Positions 9,401 to 17,489 of a stretch of DNA of 64,000 bases are shown here, piece after piece. This stretch comes from Paractinoplanes rishiriensis. GTDB lineage: Bacteria > Actinomycetota > Actinomycetes > Mycobacteriales > Micromonosporaceae. A model generated the notes under the pieces. It was given only the letters and a program-made list of their open reading frames with translations, was not told where the DNA came from and did no database searches. Both the position numbers and the translations under genes were made by a program. Every line of letters starts with the position of its first letter. Positions within the stretch are counted from its first letter, which is position 1. Location of the stretch: positions 124,001 to 188,000 of the forward strand of contig NZ_BOMV01000057.1 in assembly GCF_016862375.1 (NCBI RefSeq), given 5' to 3'.

Positions 9401-10561
9401 CCCGTTGCGGTGGATGACGTCGAGCTCGGCGCGGACGGCCGGATCGGCGGTGCCCCACCGGGTCCGCAGCTCCTCGACCGGCCCCATGATCAGGGTGAGC
9501 GGGGTGCGGAACTCGTGGCTGATGTTGGAGAAGAACGCGGTCTTCGCCCGGTCCAGCTCGGCCAGTTCCTCGGCCCGCCGCTGCTGTGCCTCGTAGCTGC
9601 GGGCGCTGCCGATGCCGGCCGCGACGTGCCCGGCAGCCAGTTCGACGAACCCCTGATAGCCGTCGTCCAGCTGCCGGAAGCGATTAAGAGCGGCAACCAT
9701 GAAGCCGTACGGGGCGCCGCCCTGCTGGAGCAGTGGCACCAGCAGGGCCTGCACCGGCGGCTCGGACCAGTCGCCGCGGGGCAGCCCGGCGAACGCCTCG
9801 CCGTCGAGCGCCACCAGCAGCGACTCGCCGCCGCCCGCGGCCGTGGCGGGCCACACCCCGGAGCCGGCCAGCGACGCGGGCGCCGCCGGGTGCCCGGCGG
9901 CGATGCCGGTCGAGCCGGCCAGGTGGGCGCCGTCCTCGTCGTCGAACAGGTAGGTCAGCGTGAAGGGCAGGTCGCGCAGGTTGCGGCCGAGCTGGGTGCC
10001 GGCGAACGCGAGCATCTGCTGCTCGGTGCGGATCGCGCTGAGGTCCGAGCCGAGGTCGCGCAGCGTCGCCATCCGCCGCTCGCCGATCACCCGGGTGGTC
10101 TCCTCGCTGACCACGCAGAGCATGCCGACCAGCGCGCCGTCGTCGTCGCGCAGGGGGCTGTAGGAGAACGTGTGATAGCTCTCCTCGGTGTAGCCGGAGC
10201 GCTCCAGGAACAGCAGCAGCGCCTCGTCCCAGGTGGCCTCGCCGGTGGTGAGGACCGCCTCGATGCGCGGGCCGATGTCGCTCCAGATCTCGGCCCACAC
10301 CTCGCTGGCCGGGCTGCCCAGCGCCCACGGGTATTTGCGGCCCAGGGTGTCGCGCCGGTAGGCGGCGTTGCAGAAGAACGTGAGCTGCGGCCCCCACGCC
10401 ATCCACATCGAGAATCGGGAGGACAGCAAAATACTGACCGCGGTACGCAGGCTCTGCGGCCACCCCGACGGCGACCCGAGCGGTGTCGCCTCCCACGAGA
10501 CGGCAGCCAGATCACGGCCGACATCGCCACCGCCGGCGAACACCTCGGCGTCCTCGCTCAT
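6458..10561 (-). CDS. Hybrid histidine kinase with receiver, SpoIIE phosphatase and RsbW-like ATPase domains
   Basis: 1,367-residue multidomain cytosolic sensor. In order: PAS (about 20-150), GAF (about 160-320), HisKA with phospho-acceptor in SHEFRTPLTL (about 350), HATPase (NLLSNALKF, DTGIGVP, GSGIGLALV; about 450-570), a receiver domain (VADDNADMRDYL, Asp in IISDVMMPRLDG; about 620-735), a PAS domain (about 750-860), a GAF-like segment (about 870-1010), a PP2C/SpoIIE phosphatase (GGDWYDTV, VGDCVGHGLDAA; about 1030-1230) and a C-terminal RsbW-like ATPase (AAGEACANAIEHGH; about 1250-1367). No membrane segment is seen. Translation is coupled to a STAS gene. It probably couples a two-component signal to partner switching. 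The start at MSEDAEV follows a GGGGAG site; an in-frame start nine codons earlier is possible. Confidence 0.92.
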   Translation of the reverse strand: MSEDAEVFAGGGDVGRDLAAVSWEATPLGSPSGWPQSLRTAVSILLSSRFSMWMAWGPQLTFFCNAAYRRDTLGRKYPWALGSPASEVWAEIWSDIGPRIEAVLTTGEATWDEALLLFLERSGYTEESYHTFSYSPLRDDDGALVGMLCVVSEETTRVIGERRMATLRDLGSDLSAIRTEQQMLAFAGTQLGRNLRDLPFTLTYLFDDEDGAHLAGSTGIAAGHPAAPASLAGSGVWPATAAGGGESLLVALDGEAFAGLPRGDWSEPPVQALLVPLLQQGGAPYGFMVAALNRFRQLDDGYQGFVELAAGHVAAGIGSARSYEAQQRRAEELAELDRAKTAFFSNISHEFRTPLTLIMGPVEELRTRWGTADPAVRAELDVIHRNGLRLGKLVNTLLDFSRIEAGRMQARYEPLDLSATTAELASVFRSAVERAGLAFEVDCPPLDQPVYLDRGMWEKVVLNLLSNALKFTFKGKIRVAVRTEHGRAAVTVADTGIGVPADEMSRLFERFHRIENAKSRSNEGSGIGLALVKELVELHGGDITADSTVGAGTAFRIRLPFGAEHLPADALASAGSTFAVTDTAAPYVQEALRWLPSDAGAEPEPRLVTGDAPATSRPGRLLVADDNADMRDYLVRLLRSAGHRVAAVGDGQAALEAARVQDPDLIISDVMMPRLDGLQLVGALRADPRTASTPVLLLSARAGQEASIEGLEAGADDYLVKPFSSAELLARVRANVELARLRNHHARWRTALVDSLQEAFFVCDEDGAIIEINSTFTDILGFGPEGLPYAPVHPWWPDRDTDPAGYRQVEVAFAQLIEQSSGSYTIPVRHRDGRRIWAAAAFSQVEDPDTGRRVIVGTFRDVTAEHYAVQRETALAAISVQLSQADSLTGAMDGVLDALKDLWQAAQVYAVVFDESGSPKVTTTAPHQPWDGLRDRLTALRDGPLLTPVIEPAGGAGIALEHPDGTLVLWLELGGNRPFTEQNQTLLALLAGHLGQGLHRMHQIDQQRETALALQRAILGPAQLPAGFAVRYAPATRPLKVGGDWYDTVTLADSRIGIVVGDCVGHGLDAATVMGQLRSACRALLLQNADPAQTLTALDRFAAQLPGAMCATVFCGVLDPATGELTYASAGHPPAVVSHADGTADLLDQGRSRPLGVRSPAGRPGAHYTVPTRATLLLYTDGLVERRRQPLTTGIDRVTDTVRRGRGAALEDLAADIMDRMAPDAGYDDDVALLLYRHPAPLELEFPAEATRLAPVRSALRGWLARCGIDPTTTQNVLVAAGEACANAIEHGHRHLPRGGRIRLRAAATAENLQLTVTDSGLWKTPQPAENPHRGRGFTLMRALMTEVTVTTGTAGTIVGLKAWIPR

Positions 10562-10654
10562 GTGCCCGGAACTCCCCTTGTCGATCACCGCCGCGGCAGC
10601 CGCTCAAAGGATATGCGGAGGAGCCCGGTAACGCTCGTCAGAGCATCATCCGAA

Positions 10655-11239
10655 CTAGGCGCACTCCCGCCACGCGAACTCGTAGGTGGTCCGGACGTCG
10701 GTGCTCAACGCCCGCATCGCGATCCAGCTGGACACGGCGGGAGTGTCGCCGGGTGTCACCCGCAGTTCGGCGTTGACGTTGAGATTGCGCTGCTGGCCGC
10801 AGGGCACGAAGACCTGCGCCTCGAGCTCGATCGTGTCGATCGCCTGCCAGTCCTGGTCGAGCGGTCCGGTGAAGGTGTGGGTGCGGTAGGCCGGCAGCGG
10901 GCCGCCGGCGTAGTAGTAGAGGGACCGGAGGACGGCGGTCGCGCCGGGTTCGAGGTGCAGGGAGCCCTGGTGCACGATGCGGGAGATCGCGTAGGTCCAG
11001 CCGTCGGGCACGTGCACGACGAGGTTCAGCTGGCAGTTCCTGCGGAACGCGGTGACCGGGGCGTCGCCGCCGGCCACCGCCCGGAAGTCCGTGTGGTCGA
11101 TCTGGAAGCCGCTGTTGTCCGGCAGCACCGAGATCGCGGTGGTGCCGGGCGCGCAGCCGGTGCCGTTGAGCGTGATGACGTCGACGACCACCGGAGCGGG
11201 CAGGGTCAGCAGGGCGGCTACGGCCAGGTTCAGGAACAT
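10655..11239 (-). CDS. Secreted DUF4360-family protein (copy 1 of 3)
   Basis: 194-residue exported protein with the family signatures LNGTGCAPGTTAISVLPDN, FRRNCQLNLVVHVP and RNLNVNAELRV. A signal-like hydrophobic N-terminus (MFLNLAVAALLTLPAPVVV) is present. The start at 11239 is preceded by GAAGGGGG at 5-base spacing; an earlier in-frame ATG (11269) is less well placed. Cysteines in GTGC, RNCQ and VPCG are shared with the two paralogues near 14.2-15.9 kb, suggesting conserved disulfides. The function of DUF4360 is unknown. It lies between the giant kinase and the ECF sigma factor gene. Confidence 0.85.
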   Translation of the reverse strand: MFLNLAVAALLTLPAPVVVDVITLNGTGCAPGTTAISVLPDNSGFQIDHTDFRAVAGGDAPVTAFRRNCQLNLVVHVPDGWTYAISRIVHQGSLHLEPGATAVLRSLYYYAGGPLPAYRTHTFTGPLDQDWQAIDTIELEAQVFVPCGQQRNLNVNAELRVTPGDTPAVSSWIAMRALSTDVRTTYEFAWRECA

Positions 11240-11354
11240 GGGAACCCCCTTCGCATTGATGAGTTTCAATGTATCGGATTGATAGCCGTGGTAACCGGGC
11301 GGTGGGTTCCGGACCTAAAGGGGGTGAGGATGAGCGCAGCGAGGGGGCGCGGGG

Positions 11355-11906
11355 ATGAGGCATGAGCAGTTCACGGTGATGTTCCGTGTGCACTATCCGC
11401 TGGTGCTCGCCTTCGTGTCCCGGCGGACCGACGCGGCTCGGGCGCACGACGTGGTGGCCGACACTTTCACCACCGCGTGGCGGCACTTCGACCGATTACC
11501 CGCCGAGCCGTTGCCCTGGCTGTACCGGGTGGCCCGCAACTGCCTCGCCAACGAACTGCGCGCCGACCGGCGGCAGGCCCGGGTGGCCGAGAAGATCGCC
11601 GGGCACGGCTTGGAGCCGGAGCCCGACCACGCGCTGTCGGTGATCGCCGACACCGGGCTGCGGCAGGCGCTGCAACGGCTGTCGCCGGCCGACCGGGAGG
11701 CGCTGCTGCTGATCGGCTGGGAGGGCCTGGACCACGACGCCGCGGCCACCGTGCTGGGCTGCTCCGCCGTCACCTTCAAGGTGCGCGTGCACCGCGCCCG
11801 GCGCCGCCTCACCAGACTGCTGGCCGCCGCGGACCGCGACGAGAAGCCCGCTCCGGCTGTCCTGCCCAGTCCAGCCCCGGCGCACAGGAAGGCGCGGTCG
11901 GCATGA
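11355..11906 (+). CDS. ECF RNA polymerase sigma factor
   Basis: 183-residue sigma-70 family protein. Region 2 is near residues 8-75 (HYPLVLAFVSRRT...DVVADTFTTAWRHF, then LPWLYRVARNCLANELRA) and region 4 near 105-160 (ALQRLSPADREALLLIGWEGLDHDAAATVLGCSAVTFKVRVHRARRRL). It lacks the C-terminal SnoaL-like extension of some actinobacterial ECF groups. Its stop overlaps the next start by 4 bases (ATGA). That downstream gene encodes a membrane protein of the kind often paired with such sigma factors and may be its regulator. Confidence 0.93.
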   Translation: MRHEQFTVMFRVHYPLVLAFVSRRTDAARAHDVVADTFTTAWRHFDRLPAEPLPWLYRVARNCLANELRADRRQARVAEKIAGHGLEPEPDHALSVIADTGLRQALQRLSPADREALLLIGWEGLDHDAAATVLGCSAVTFKVRVHRARRRLTRLLAAADRDEKPAPAVLPSPAPAHRKARSA

Positions 11907-12943
11907 ACGAGAACGACGCCATGGCCCGGTTAGCCGCCGCCAACCCGGTGCCCGACCCGATCGCGGCACCCACCTCGCAGGCCCATTTCTGCCTCCGCGC
12001 GGTCCTCGCCCAGCCGGTCGCCCAGCCGGTCGCCCAGCCGGGCCGGCACCGGGGCCGGCGGATGGTGCTGGCGGCCGCGGCCCTCGCGCTGGTCGCCGGC
12101 GGCGGCACGGTAGTCGCCCGGCACCTGCGGGCGGAACGGCCGGAACCGCCGCGCAACACCGTCGCGGCGCCGTCGGCCATCTTCGCGGCTGCCGCCGGAG
12201 CCGCCGGCAAGAGCGCCGGCCAGGGCGAGTTCGTGCACGTCGCGGGCACCGCCGGGCGGATCGTGCACGTGCCCGCGGCCGGTGGCTACGACCTGATCCG
12301 GGTCGACTCGGTGCGCAGCGTGCAACCGGCCGAGGGCCGGCCGGGCGAGGGCTGGCTGGCGGTGGGGGAGCAGGGTGCGAGCGTACGGCCGCTGACCGAG
12401 CGGGACGCGGCGGCGTACCGGCGCGACGGCTCGCCGTCCGCCGCCGACCTGCCGGGCAACGAGGGCGACGACCTGACCCCGAACCTGGCCGGCGACCCCG
12501 AGTTCACCGGCGACGTGGGTGACCTGCCGGATGACCCGGCCGCGGCGGTCGCCGCCATGATCGGTACGCCGTCCGCGGCGCCGCCCGACGGCCAGGGCTG
12601 GCTGTTCCGCGAGTGCACCCGGCTGCTGGACGTCTTCACCAACTCGCTGAGCGGGGTGGACCGCGCCAAGGTGTTCCGCGCGCTGGGCGCGCTGACCGGG
12701 GTACGGACGCTGGGGACCGGCACCGACCCGATGGGACGGCCCGCGGTCGGGCTGGCCTATACCGGCGAGACGGTCCGCTACGGGCTCATCGACTGGCAGA
12801 TCTTCCTGCGCCCGGGCACCGACCAGATCGTGTTCACCCAGGCGGTGGTGCGCCGGCCCGGCCCGGCCAACCAGACCCTCGCGCCCGGGGTGGTGCAGTA
12901 CAGCACCGCGGTCACCGACGTGGTCCACAGCGACACCCCGTAG
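11903..12943 (+). CDS. CU044_5270-family membrane protein, putative sigma-factor partner
   Basis: 346-residue protein with a cytosolic N-terminus (about 1-50), one membrane segment (about 53-75, MVLAAAALALVAGGGTVV) and an extracytoplasmic domain of about 270 residues. Proteins of this layout, co-translated with an ECF sigma factor, are annotated as the CU044_5270 family and are thought to act as anti-sigma-like sensors; the role here is inferred from context. The ATGA overlap with the sigma gene supports coupling. A 12-base in-frame tandem repeat near 12005-12042 encodes QPVAQPVAQP in the cytosolic linker. No zinc-binding HxxxCxxC motif is seen, so it is not a ZAS-type anti-sigma. Confidence 0.75.
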   Translation: MNENDAMARLAAANPVPDPIAAPTSQAHFCLRAVLAQPVAQPVAQPGRHRGRRMVLAAAALALVAGGGTVVARHLRAERPEPPRNTVAAPSAIFAAAAGAAGKSAGQGEFVHVAGTAGRIVHVPAAGGYDLIRVDSVRSVQPAEGRPGEGWLAVGEQGASVRPLTERDAAAYRRDGSPSAADLPGNEGDDLTPNLAGDPEFTGDVGDLPDDPAAAVAAMIGTPSAAPPDGQGWLFRECTRLLDVFTNSLSGVDRAKVFRALGALTGVRTLGTGTDPMGRPAVGLAYTGETVRYGLIDWQIFLRPGTDQIVFTQAVVRRPGPANQTLAPGVVQYSTAVTDVVHSDTP

Positions 12944-12973
12944 CCCGCCGTCTCGCCCGCCGAGGGGACCCGC

Positions 12974-14245
12974 ATGTCTCGCCGCACCGTCCATTGTGTA
13001 CTAGCGCTGCTCGCCCTGGTGGTGGTGTGGGCGTTCGACCGGCACTTCCGGTTCTTCGACATGGCCATCTATCAGGGCGCGGTCCGGTGGTGGGCGGACG
13101 GCGGCGACCTGTACGCCTACCAGGCCCCGGTCCGCGGCGCGCTCGGCTTCACCTACCCGCCGTTCGCCGCGCTGCTGCTGATGCCGGCCGGCCTGGTCCC
13201 GCTGAACGTGGCCGGCTGGCTGAACGTGCTGCTGAGCCTGCCGTCCCTGGCTGCCGCGCTGGCAGTGGTCACCAGCCGGGCAGCCGGGCCCGGCCGGCCG
13301 CTCCAGGGCGGCTGGGCTCTCACTGCCGGGCGGGGATTTCCAGCCGGCCGGGCTCTCCTTGCCGGGCGGGCGCTGCCGGTGGCGCTGGTCCTCGTGCTGG
13401 CGCTGGCTACCGAGCCGGTGCGGCAGACGCTGGGGCTCGGGCAGGTGAATCTGGTGCTGTTCGCGCTCGTCGTGCTGGATCTGGGCGTGCTCGGGCGGGC
13501 GGGTTCGCGCTGGGCCGGGGTCGGGGTCGGCATCGCCACCGCCGTCAAGCTGACTCCGGGGCTTTTCATCGTCTATCTGCTCGTCACCCGGCGGTGGCGG
13601 GCGGCCGCTGTGGCCGGTGGCACCGCGGCCGTGCTTACCGCCGCCGCTGCCGTGGTCGCGCCGCGGGAGACGATGCAGTACTTCGGGGACCTGCTGTGGC
13701 GGACCGAGCGGGTGGGTGCGGCCGACGCGGTGGCCAACCAGTCGCTGGCGGGGTTGCTCGCCCGGCTGTCAGACAGCCCGGCGGCGCCGCGCTACTGGTG
13801 GCTGGCTCTGTGCTCGGTGGCGGTGGTGGCCGGGTTGCGCCGGGCCGCGCGGGCCCATGCGTACGGCCATGAAATGACGGGGTTGACCTTGGCCGGACTC
13901 ACCGCCAACCTGGTCACGCCGGTCGCCTGGACGCACCACCTGACCTTCCTGCCGGTGGCGCTGATCCTGCTCGGCCGGTCCGGCCGGCGCCGCGACGGGG
14001 TGGCGGTGGGCGTCTGCTACGTGCTGTGCGTGCTGTCCCCGGTCTGGTGGGTCGCCGACGGGCCGGGTGGGCTGCTGCCGTTCCTGGCCGCCAACACGTT
14101 CGTGCTCATGATCATCTTTTTGGTGTGGCGCCTGCCGGTGGCCGGAGACGCGGCACGCCGGCCGGAAGAATCCGGCCGGCGTGACGGGGTTTCCAGCGTT
14201 CTTACGCGGGGCAGCGGGCCCACGAGAAGTGGTAGATCGTGTTGA
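12974..14245 (+). CDS. GT87-family (DUF2029) alpha-mannosyltransferase, polytopic
   Basis: 423-residue membrane protein with about nine to ten hydrophobic segments. The first extracytoplasmic loop carries FFDMAIYQGAVRWWADGGDLYAYQ followed by GFTYPPFAALLLMP, the pattern of polyprenol-phosphate-mannose-dependent alpha-1,2-mannosyltransferases (GT87); the Asp in FFDM corresponds to the catalytic Asp of that family. It likely adds mannose to lipoglycans or secreted proteins at the outer face of the membrane. A short repetitive AGRA-rich loop occurs near residues 105-135. Its 3' end overlaps the convergent DUF4360 gene by 44 bases. Confidence 0.85.
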   Translation: MSRRTVHCVLALLALVVVWAFDRHFRFFDMAIYQGAVRWWADGGDLYAYQAPVRGALGFTYPPFAALLLMPAGLVPLNVAGWLNVLLSLPSLAAALAVVTSRAAGPGRPLQGGWALTAGRGFPAGRALLAGRALPVALVLVLALATEPVRQTLGLGQVNLVLFALVVLDLGVLGRAGSRWAGVGVGIATAVKLTPGLFIVYLLVTRRWRAAAVAGGTAAVLTAAAAVVAPRETMQYFGDLLWRTERVGAADAVANQSLAGLLARLSDSPAAPRYWWLALCSVAVVAGLRRAARAHAYGHEMTGLTLAGLTANLVTPVAWTHHLTFLPVALILLGRSGRRRDGVAVGVCYVLCVLSPVWWVADGPGGLLPFLAANTFVLMIIFLVWRLPVAGDAARRPEESGRRDGVSSVLTRGSGPTRSGRSC

Positions 14246-14864
14246 TCTCGCCGTCCGTCGAGTCCATCGAGATGAAGCTCGTCGTGGTGCGGGGGTTCGA
14301 GGTGCCCGCCGCGACCCGGAGTTCCGTGTTGATGTTGAGGTTGCGCAGCGCGCCACACGGGTGCCAGACCATCGAGGCCAGCGGAACCTCGTCCGAGGTC
14401 TGCCAGTCATCGGCCCACGGGCCGCGGAAGGTGTGACTGGCGTACGCGGTCTGCGACTGACCCTGGAAGTAGTAGTTCGCCCGCTGGGTGGCGTTGGCGC
14501 CGCTCTCGATCGCGGCGAAACCGCGGTAGTCCACCTTGCTGATCGCGTAGGTGAAGCCCGACGGGACGTGCACCTTCAGGTTGATCTGGCAGTTCTTGCG
14601 GAAGTCGGTGCTGGCTGCGCCGACGCCGACCTGGGCCATGTAGTTCGAGTACGTCACGGTGAACGCGGTGTTGTCGGGCGACATGGCGACCGCGGCGGTG
14701 CCGACCGGACAGCCGGAGCCGTTGACCGTCACGACGTCGATGACGATCTTGTCTGATGGAGGCGGCACCTCAAGTACCAAGCCGACTGCCTGGGCCGGGC
14801 TGCCGATCAAAGTGGTCGCCGCAACGGCCAACGTGGCACAGAAAGCGTACAGAGCCTTACGCAT
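14202..14864 (-). CDS. Secreted DUF4360-family protein (copy 2 of 3)
   Basis: 220-residue exported protein. The signal peptide (MRKALYAFCATLAVAATTLI, cleavage near SPAQA-V, residue about 26) is followed by the family motifs VNGSGCPVGTAAVAMSPDN, FRKNCQINLKVHVPSGFTYAISKVDYRG and LRNLNINTELRVAAGTS. The start at 14864 is chosen from GAAGGGAG at 5-base spacing and the signal-peptide layout. A good sigma-70-like promoter lies upstream (14911-14939). It is divergent from copy 3 across about 350 bases, and copy 2 resembles copy 3 more than copy 1 by eye. Function is unknown. Confidence 0.87.
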   Translation of the reverse strand: MRKALYAFCATLAVAATTLIGSPAQAVGLVLEVPPPSDKIVIDVVTVNGSGCPVGTAAVAMSPDNTAFTVTYSNYMAQVGVGAASTDFRKNCQINLKVHVPSGFTYAISKVDYRGFAAIESGANATQRANYYFQGQSQTAYASHTFRGPWADDWQTSDEVPLASMVWHPCGALRNLNINTELRVAAGTSNPRTTTSFISMDSTDGEINTIYHFSWARCPA

Positions 14865-15217
14865 TAATGCTCCCTTCGGCGAGGCCAGCGGAAAGCCTCG
14901 AGATGCCGTCATGCTATTTACGCGATCGAAACACGTCAATATGTAAATGTGGCAGCTATTTGGAACGGTTAAAGGCTGCTCAGCCCATCAGCGTGGCAGG
15001 GGGATCGATGATGGTCAATTAAACGTTCGGCTGAGTCTGCCCTGGCTGGGAGGTGGGGGATTGAGGGTAAATCGGTCATTACGGAGAGTTGGGGACGCCC
15101 TTCCCGGCTCCTTCAGAACAGGTTCTTGTCGTTTTCGGGTGAGGCCCGCTAGCATCCCGTTAGGACATTCGTGTCGATCAATATCTATTCTGGAATTGCC
15201 CCAGGAAGGAACCCTTC
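14865..15217. other. Divergent regulatory region between DUF4360 genes
   Basis: About 350 bases without a credible gene and with visibly lower GC than the flanks. It holds the promoter of copy 2 (14911-14939). On the plus strand it has a -10-like TATTCT (15186-15191) about 27 bases before the copy 3 start and an AGGAAGGA ribosome site (15203-15210). Nothing else was recognised. Confidence 0.55.
14911..14939 (-). promoter_or_regulatory. Promoter of DUF4360 copy 2
   Basis: On the minus strand, TTGACG (14934-14939) and TAGCAT (14911-14916) are separated by exactly 17 bases, a near-consensus housekeeping-type promoter. Transcription would start near 14904 and give a leader of about 40 bases. Confidence 0.6.
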
Positions 15218-15868
15218 ATGACCCCCAAGCTGTCCGGCGCGAGGTGGGCTGCCCTCGCGTCCGTGGTTGCCCTCGCGGCAGTGCTCCTCCCGGGCGTGGC
15301 GAACGCCGACGAGCTGGCCGCACCGCCCAGTGGGCGGATCACCCTCGACGTGGTGACGGTAAACGGCTCCGGCTGCCCGGCCGGCACGGCCGCGGTCAAC
15401 ATGTTGCCCGACAACACTGGCTTCCGGATCGACTACTCGGCCTTCCGCGCCGAGGACGGCGGCGGTGCCGCACCGACCGCCTTCCGTAAGAACTGCCAGG
15501 TCAACGTGAATGTACACATCCCGCAAGGCTTCACCTTCGCGGTGGCCCGGGCGGACTACTGGGGCCGGGCGCGTCTTGCCGCCGGTGCCTCCGCGCTGCA
15601 CCGGACGAACTACTACTACCAGGGTTCGTCGGAGAACAACTTCGTCGACCACCCGATCGCCGGTCCGCTGAACGGCACCTGGCGGTCGACCGACATCACC
15701 CCGGTCACCGAGCTGGTCTGGGCGCCGTGCGGCGAGGTGCGGAACCTCAACATCAACACCGAGCTGCGGGTGGACGCCGGTACGTCGACCACGCGTAACT
15801 GGGTCTCGATGCGCGGCTCCGACGGCCAGGCGTACACGCTCGTCCAGTTCTCCTGGGCGAACTGCTGA
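15218..15868 (+). CDS. Secreted DUF4360-family protein (copy 3 of 3)
   Basis: 216-residue exported protein with a Sec signal (MTPKLSGARWAALASVVALA, cleavage near VANA-D, residue about 31). It has the family motifs VNGSGCPAGTAAVNMLPDN, FRKNCQVNVNVHIPQGFTF, the YYYQGSSE region and LNINTELRVDAGTS. The order and spacing of cysteines match the other two copies. AGGAAGGA lies 7 bases before the ATG. A perfect 12-base stem terminator follows. Closeness to copy 2 and the divergent layout suggest local duplication. Function is unknown; DUF4360 proteins are known only as secreted proteins of bacteria and fungi. Confidence 0.88.
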   Translation: MTPKLSGARWAALASVVALAAVLLPGVANADELAAPPSGRITLDVVTVNGSGCPAGTAAVNMLPDNTGFRIDYSAFRAEDGGGAAPTAFRKNCQVNVNVHIPQGFTFAVARADYWGRARLAAGASALHRTNYYYQGSSENNFVDHPIAGPLNGTWRSTDITPVTELVWAPCGEVRNLNINTELRVDAGTSTTRNWVSMRGSDGQAYTLVQFSWANC

Positions 15869-15887
15869 CGCTAGTCACTGCAGAGCA

Positions 15888-15915
15888 CCGGGCCTGGTCG
15901 AAAGACCAGGCCCGG
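15888..15915. terminator. Bidirectional hairpin terminator
   Basis: Perfect 12-base inverted repeat (15888-15899 with 15904-15915, left arm CCGGGCCTGGTC) and a GAAA tetraloop. It sits between the convergent DUF4360 copy 3 and the Rieske oxidoreductase gene. An AT-rich stretch follows on the plus side. Confidence 0.8.
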
Positions 15916-15963
15916 TAATCGCCGTGAAAAACACTCTTATTTTGCGGGTACTGGACGGTAAGG

Positions 15964-17484
15964 TCAGTCCGGCAGCTCGACGCGGGACAAAGGCTTGATC
16001 GCGGGACCCTGGACGACCTCGCCGTCAATGCCGAACCGGGAGCCGTGGCACGGGCATTCCCAGGCCTTTTCCGCGTCGTTGAAGTGCACGAGACAACCCA
16101 GGTGCGTGCAGCGGGCCGAAACGGCATGGAGCCGGCCGGCCCCGTCGCGGTAGACGGCGCACCGATCGCCGCTCACCCGGACCACGCCGCCGCTGCCGGC
16201 CTCGATGTCGTCGACCGAATCGACGTGGGTCGGCCGGAGCCGGTCGCCGACGAAGTGCCCGGCCACCTTGGCCTGCAGCTTCAACGCCGTTCCGGCCTCC
16301 CGCACCAGGCCGAGCCGGCGCGGGTCGTAGAGCCCGGCCCACGGGAGTTCGGTGCCGGTGAGCGTGGCGGCGAGCAGCTGACCGGCCATGACGCCGCTGC
16401 TCATGCCCCAGCCGCCGAAGCCGGTGGCCACGTAGACGTTTTTCGCACCGGGGTGGAACCGGCCGATGAACGGGACCCGGTCGGTGGTGGTGTTGTCCTG
16501 CGTGGCCCACCGGTAGGCGATCTCGGTACCGGGGAACTGTTCGCCGGTCCACGCGGTGAGTCGGTCCCAGCGCTCGGCGACGTCCTCGCCACCACCCGGG
16601 GTGAAGTGCTCGCCGGTGACGATGAGCAGGCGCTGACCGTCGCGGTACGGCGCGGTGCGCACCGACCGGGTGTTCAGCTCGGTGGTGATGAACGTGCCAC
16701 CCGGGTCCCGGCCGGCCGCGATCGGCGCCGCGACCACCAGTTCCCGGCGGACCTCCAGGCGGGCGAACAGCAGCGCCCGGTCGAACACCGGATAGTGCGT
16801 GGCCACCACCACCTGCCGGGCCGTGACCGTGTGCCCGCCCTCGGTGGTCACCGTGCACGGGTCGCCCTCGTCGAGGCCGACCGCCCGGGTCCGCTCGAAG
16901 ATCCGGCCACCGCGCCGCACCAGGTCGTCGGCCAGCGCCAGGAGGTATTTGCGCGGGTGGAACTGGGCCTGCCCGTCGACCCGCACCGCGCCGGCCACCG
17001 GGAACGGCAGGCCGGTCCCGGTGACGAACGACGCGTCCAGCCCGGCCTCGGCCGCCGCCTCGGCCTCGGCGCGGATCTGCTCCACGCCGTCGGGCGCGGT
17101 GACGTAGGTGAAGGCCGGCACCCGTTCCAGCTCGCAGTCGACGGCCAGGCGCGCCGTCACCTCGGCGACCCGCTCCACGGCCTGCTGCTGCGACTGCGCG
17201 TACAGCCGCGCCTCGTCCTTGCCGAACGAGTCGCGCAGCCGGGCGTAGATCAGGGTGTGCAGCACGGACAGCTTCGCGGTGGTGTACCCGGTGACGCCGG
17301 CCGCGATCCGGTCCGCCTCCACCACCGCCACGCTGCGGCCGGCCCCGGTCAGTTCCCAGGCGGTCGCCAGGCCGGCGATGCCGCCGCCCACCACCAGCAC
17401 GTCGACGTCCAGGTCACCGGCCAGCGCCGGGTAGGTGGTGGCCGGCGGCGCCGATTCCATCCAGTACGACTCGTGCATGCTCAT
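15964..17484 (-). CDS. FAD-dependent oxidoreductase with C-terminal Rieske [2Fe-2S] domain
   Basis: 506-residue fusion. The N-terminal part (about 28-380) is a DAO-type FAD oxidoreductase: dinucleotide-binding [20 protein letters not shown], the [11 protein letters not shown] segment typical of this subgroup, and the C-terminal FAD contact [18 protein letters not shown] Rieske domain (about 420-506) has both cluster-binding boxes, CTHLGC and CPCHGS. Such proteins oxidise small amines or similar substrates and pass electrons through the cluster; the substrate is not known. Upstream on the same strand lie remnants of an MBL-fold hydrolase gene. It is separated from DUF4360 copy 3 by a shared terminator. 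Confidence 0.9.
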   Translation of the reverse strand: MSMHESYWMESAPPATTYPALAGDLDVDVLVVGGGIAGLATAWELTGAGRSVAVVEADRIAAGVTGYTTAKLSVLHTLIYARLRDSFGKDEARLYAQSQQQAVERVAEVTARLAVDCELERVPAFTYVTAPDGVEQIRAEAEAAAEAGLDASFVTGTGLPFPVAGAVRVDGQAQFHPRKYLLALADDLVRRGGRIFERTRAVGLDEGDPCTVTTEGGHTVTARQVVVATHYPVFDRALLFARLEVRRELVVAAPIAAGRDPGGTFITTELNTRSVRTAPYRDGQRLLIVTGEHFTPGGGEDVAERWDRLTAWTGEQFPGTEIAYRWATQDNTTTDRVPFIGRFHPGAKNVYVATGFGGWGMSSGVMAGQLLAATLTGTELPWAGLYDPRRLGLVREAGTALKLQAKVAGHFVGDRLRPTHVDSVDDIEAGSGGVVRVSGDRCAVYRDGAGRLHAVSARCTHLGCLVHFNDAEKAWECPCHGSRFGIDGEVVQGPAIKPLSRVELPD

Positions 17485-17489
17485 CAGCC

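Noticed and set aside
7061-11365. 1,434-codon plus-strand open frame opposite the hybrid kinase and DUF4360 copy 1
   Set aside because: Shadow of the minus-strand kinase; composition is repetitive and no motif is seen.
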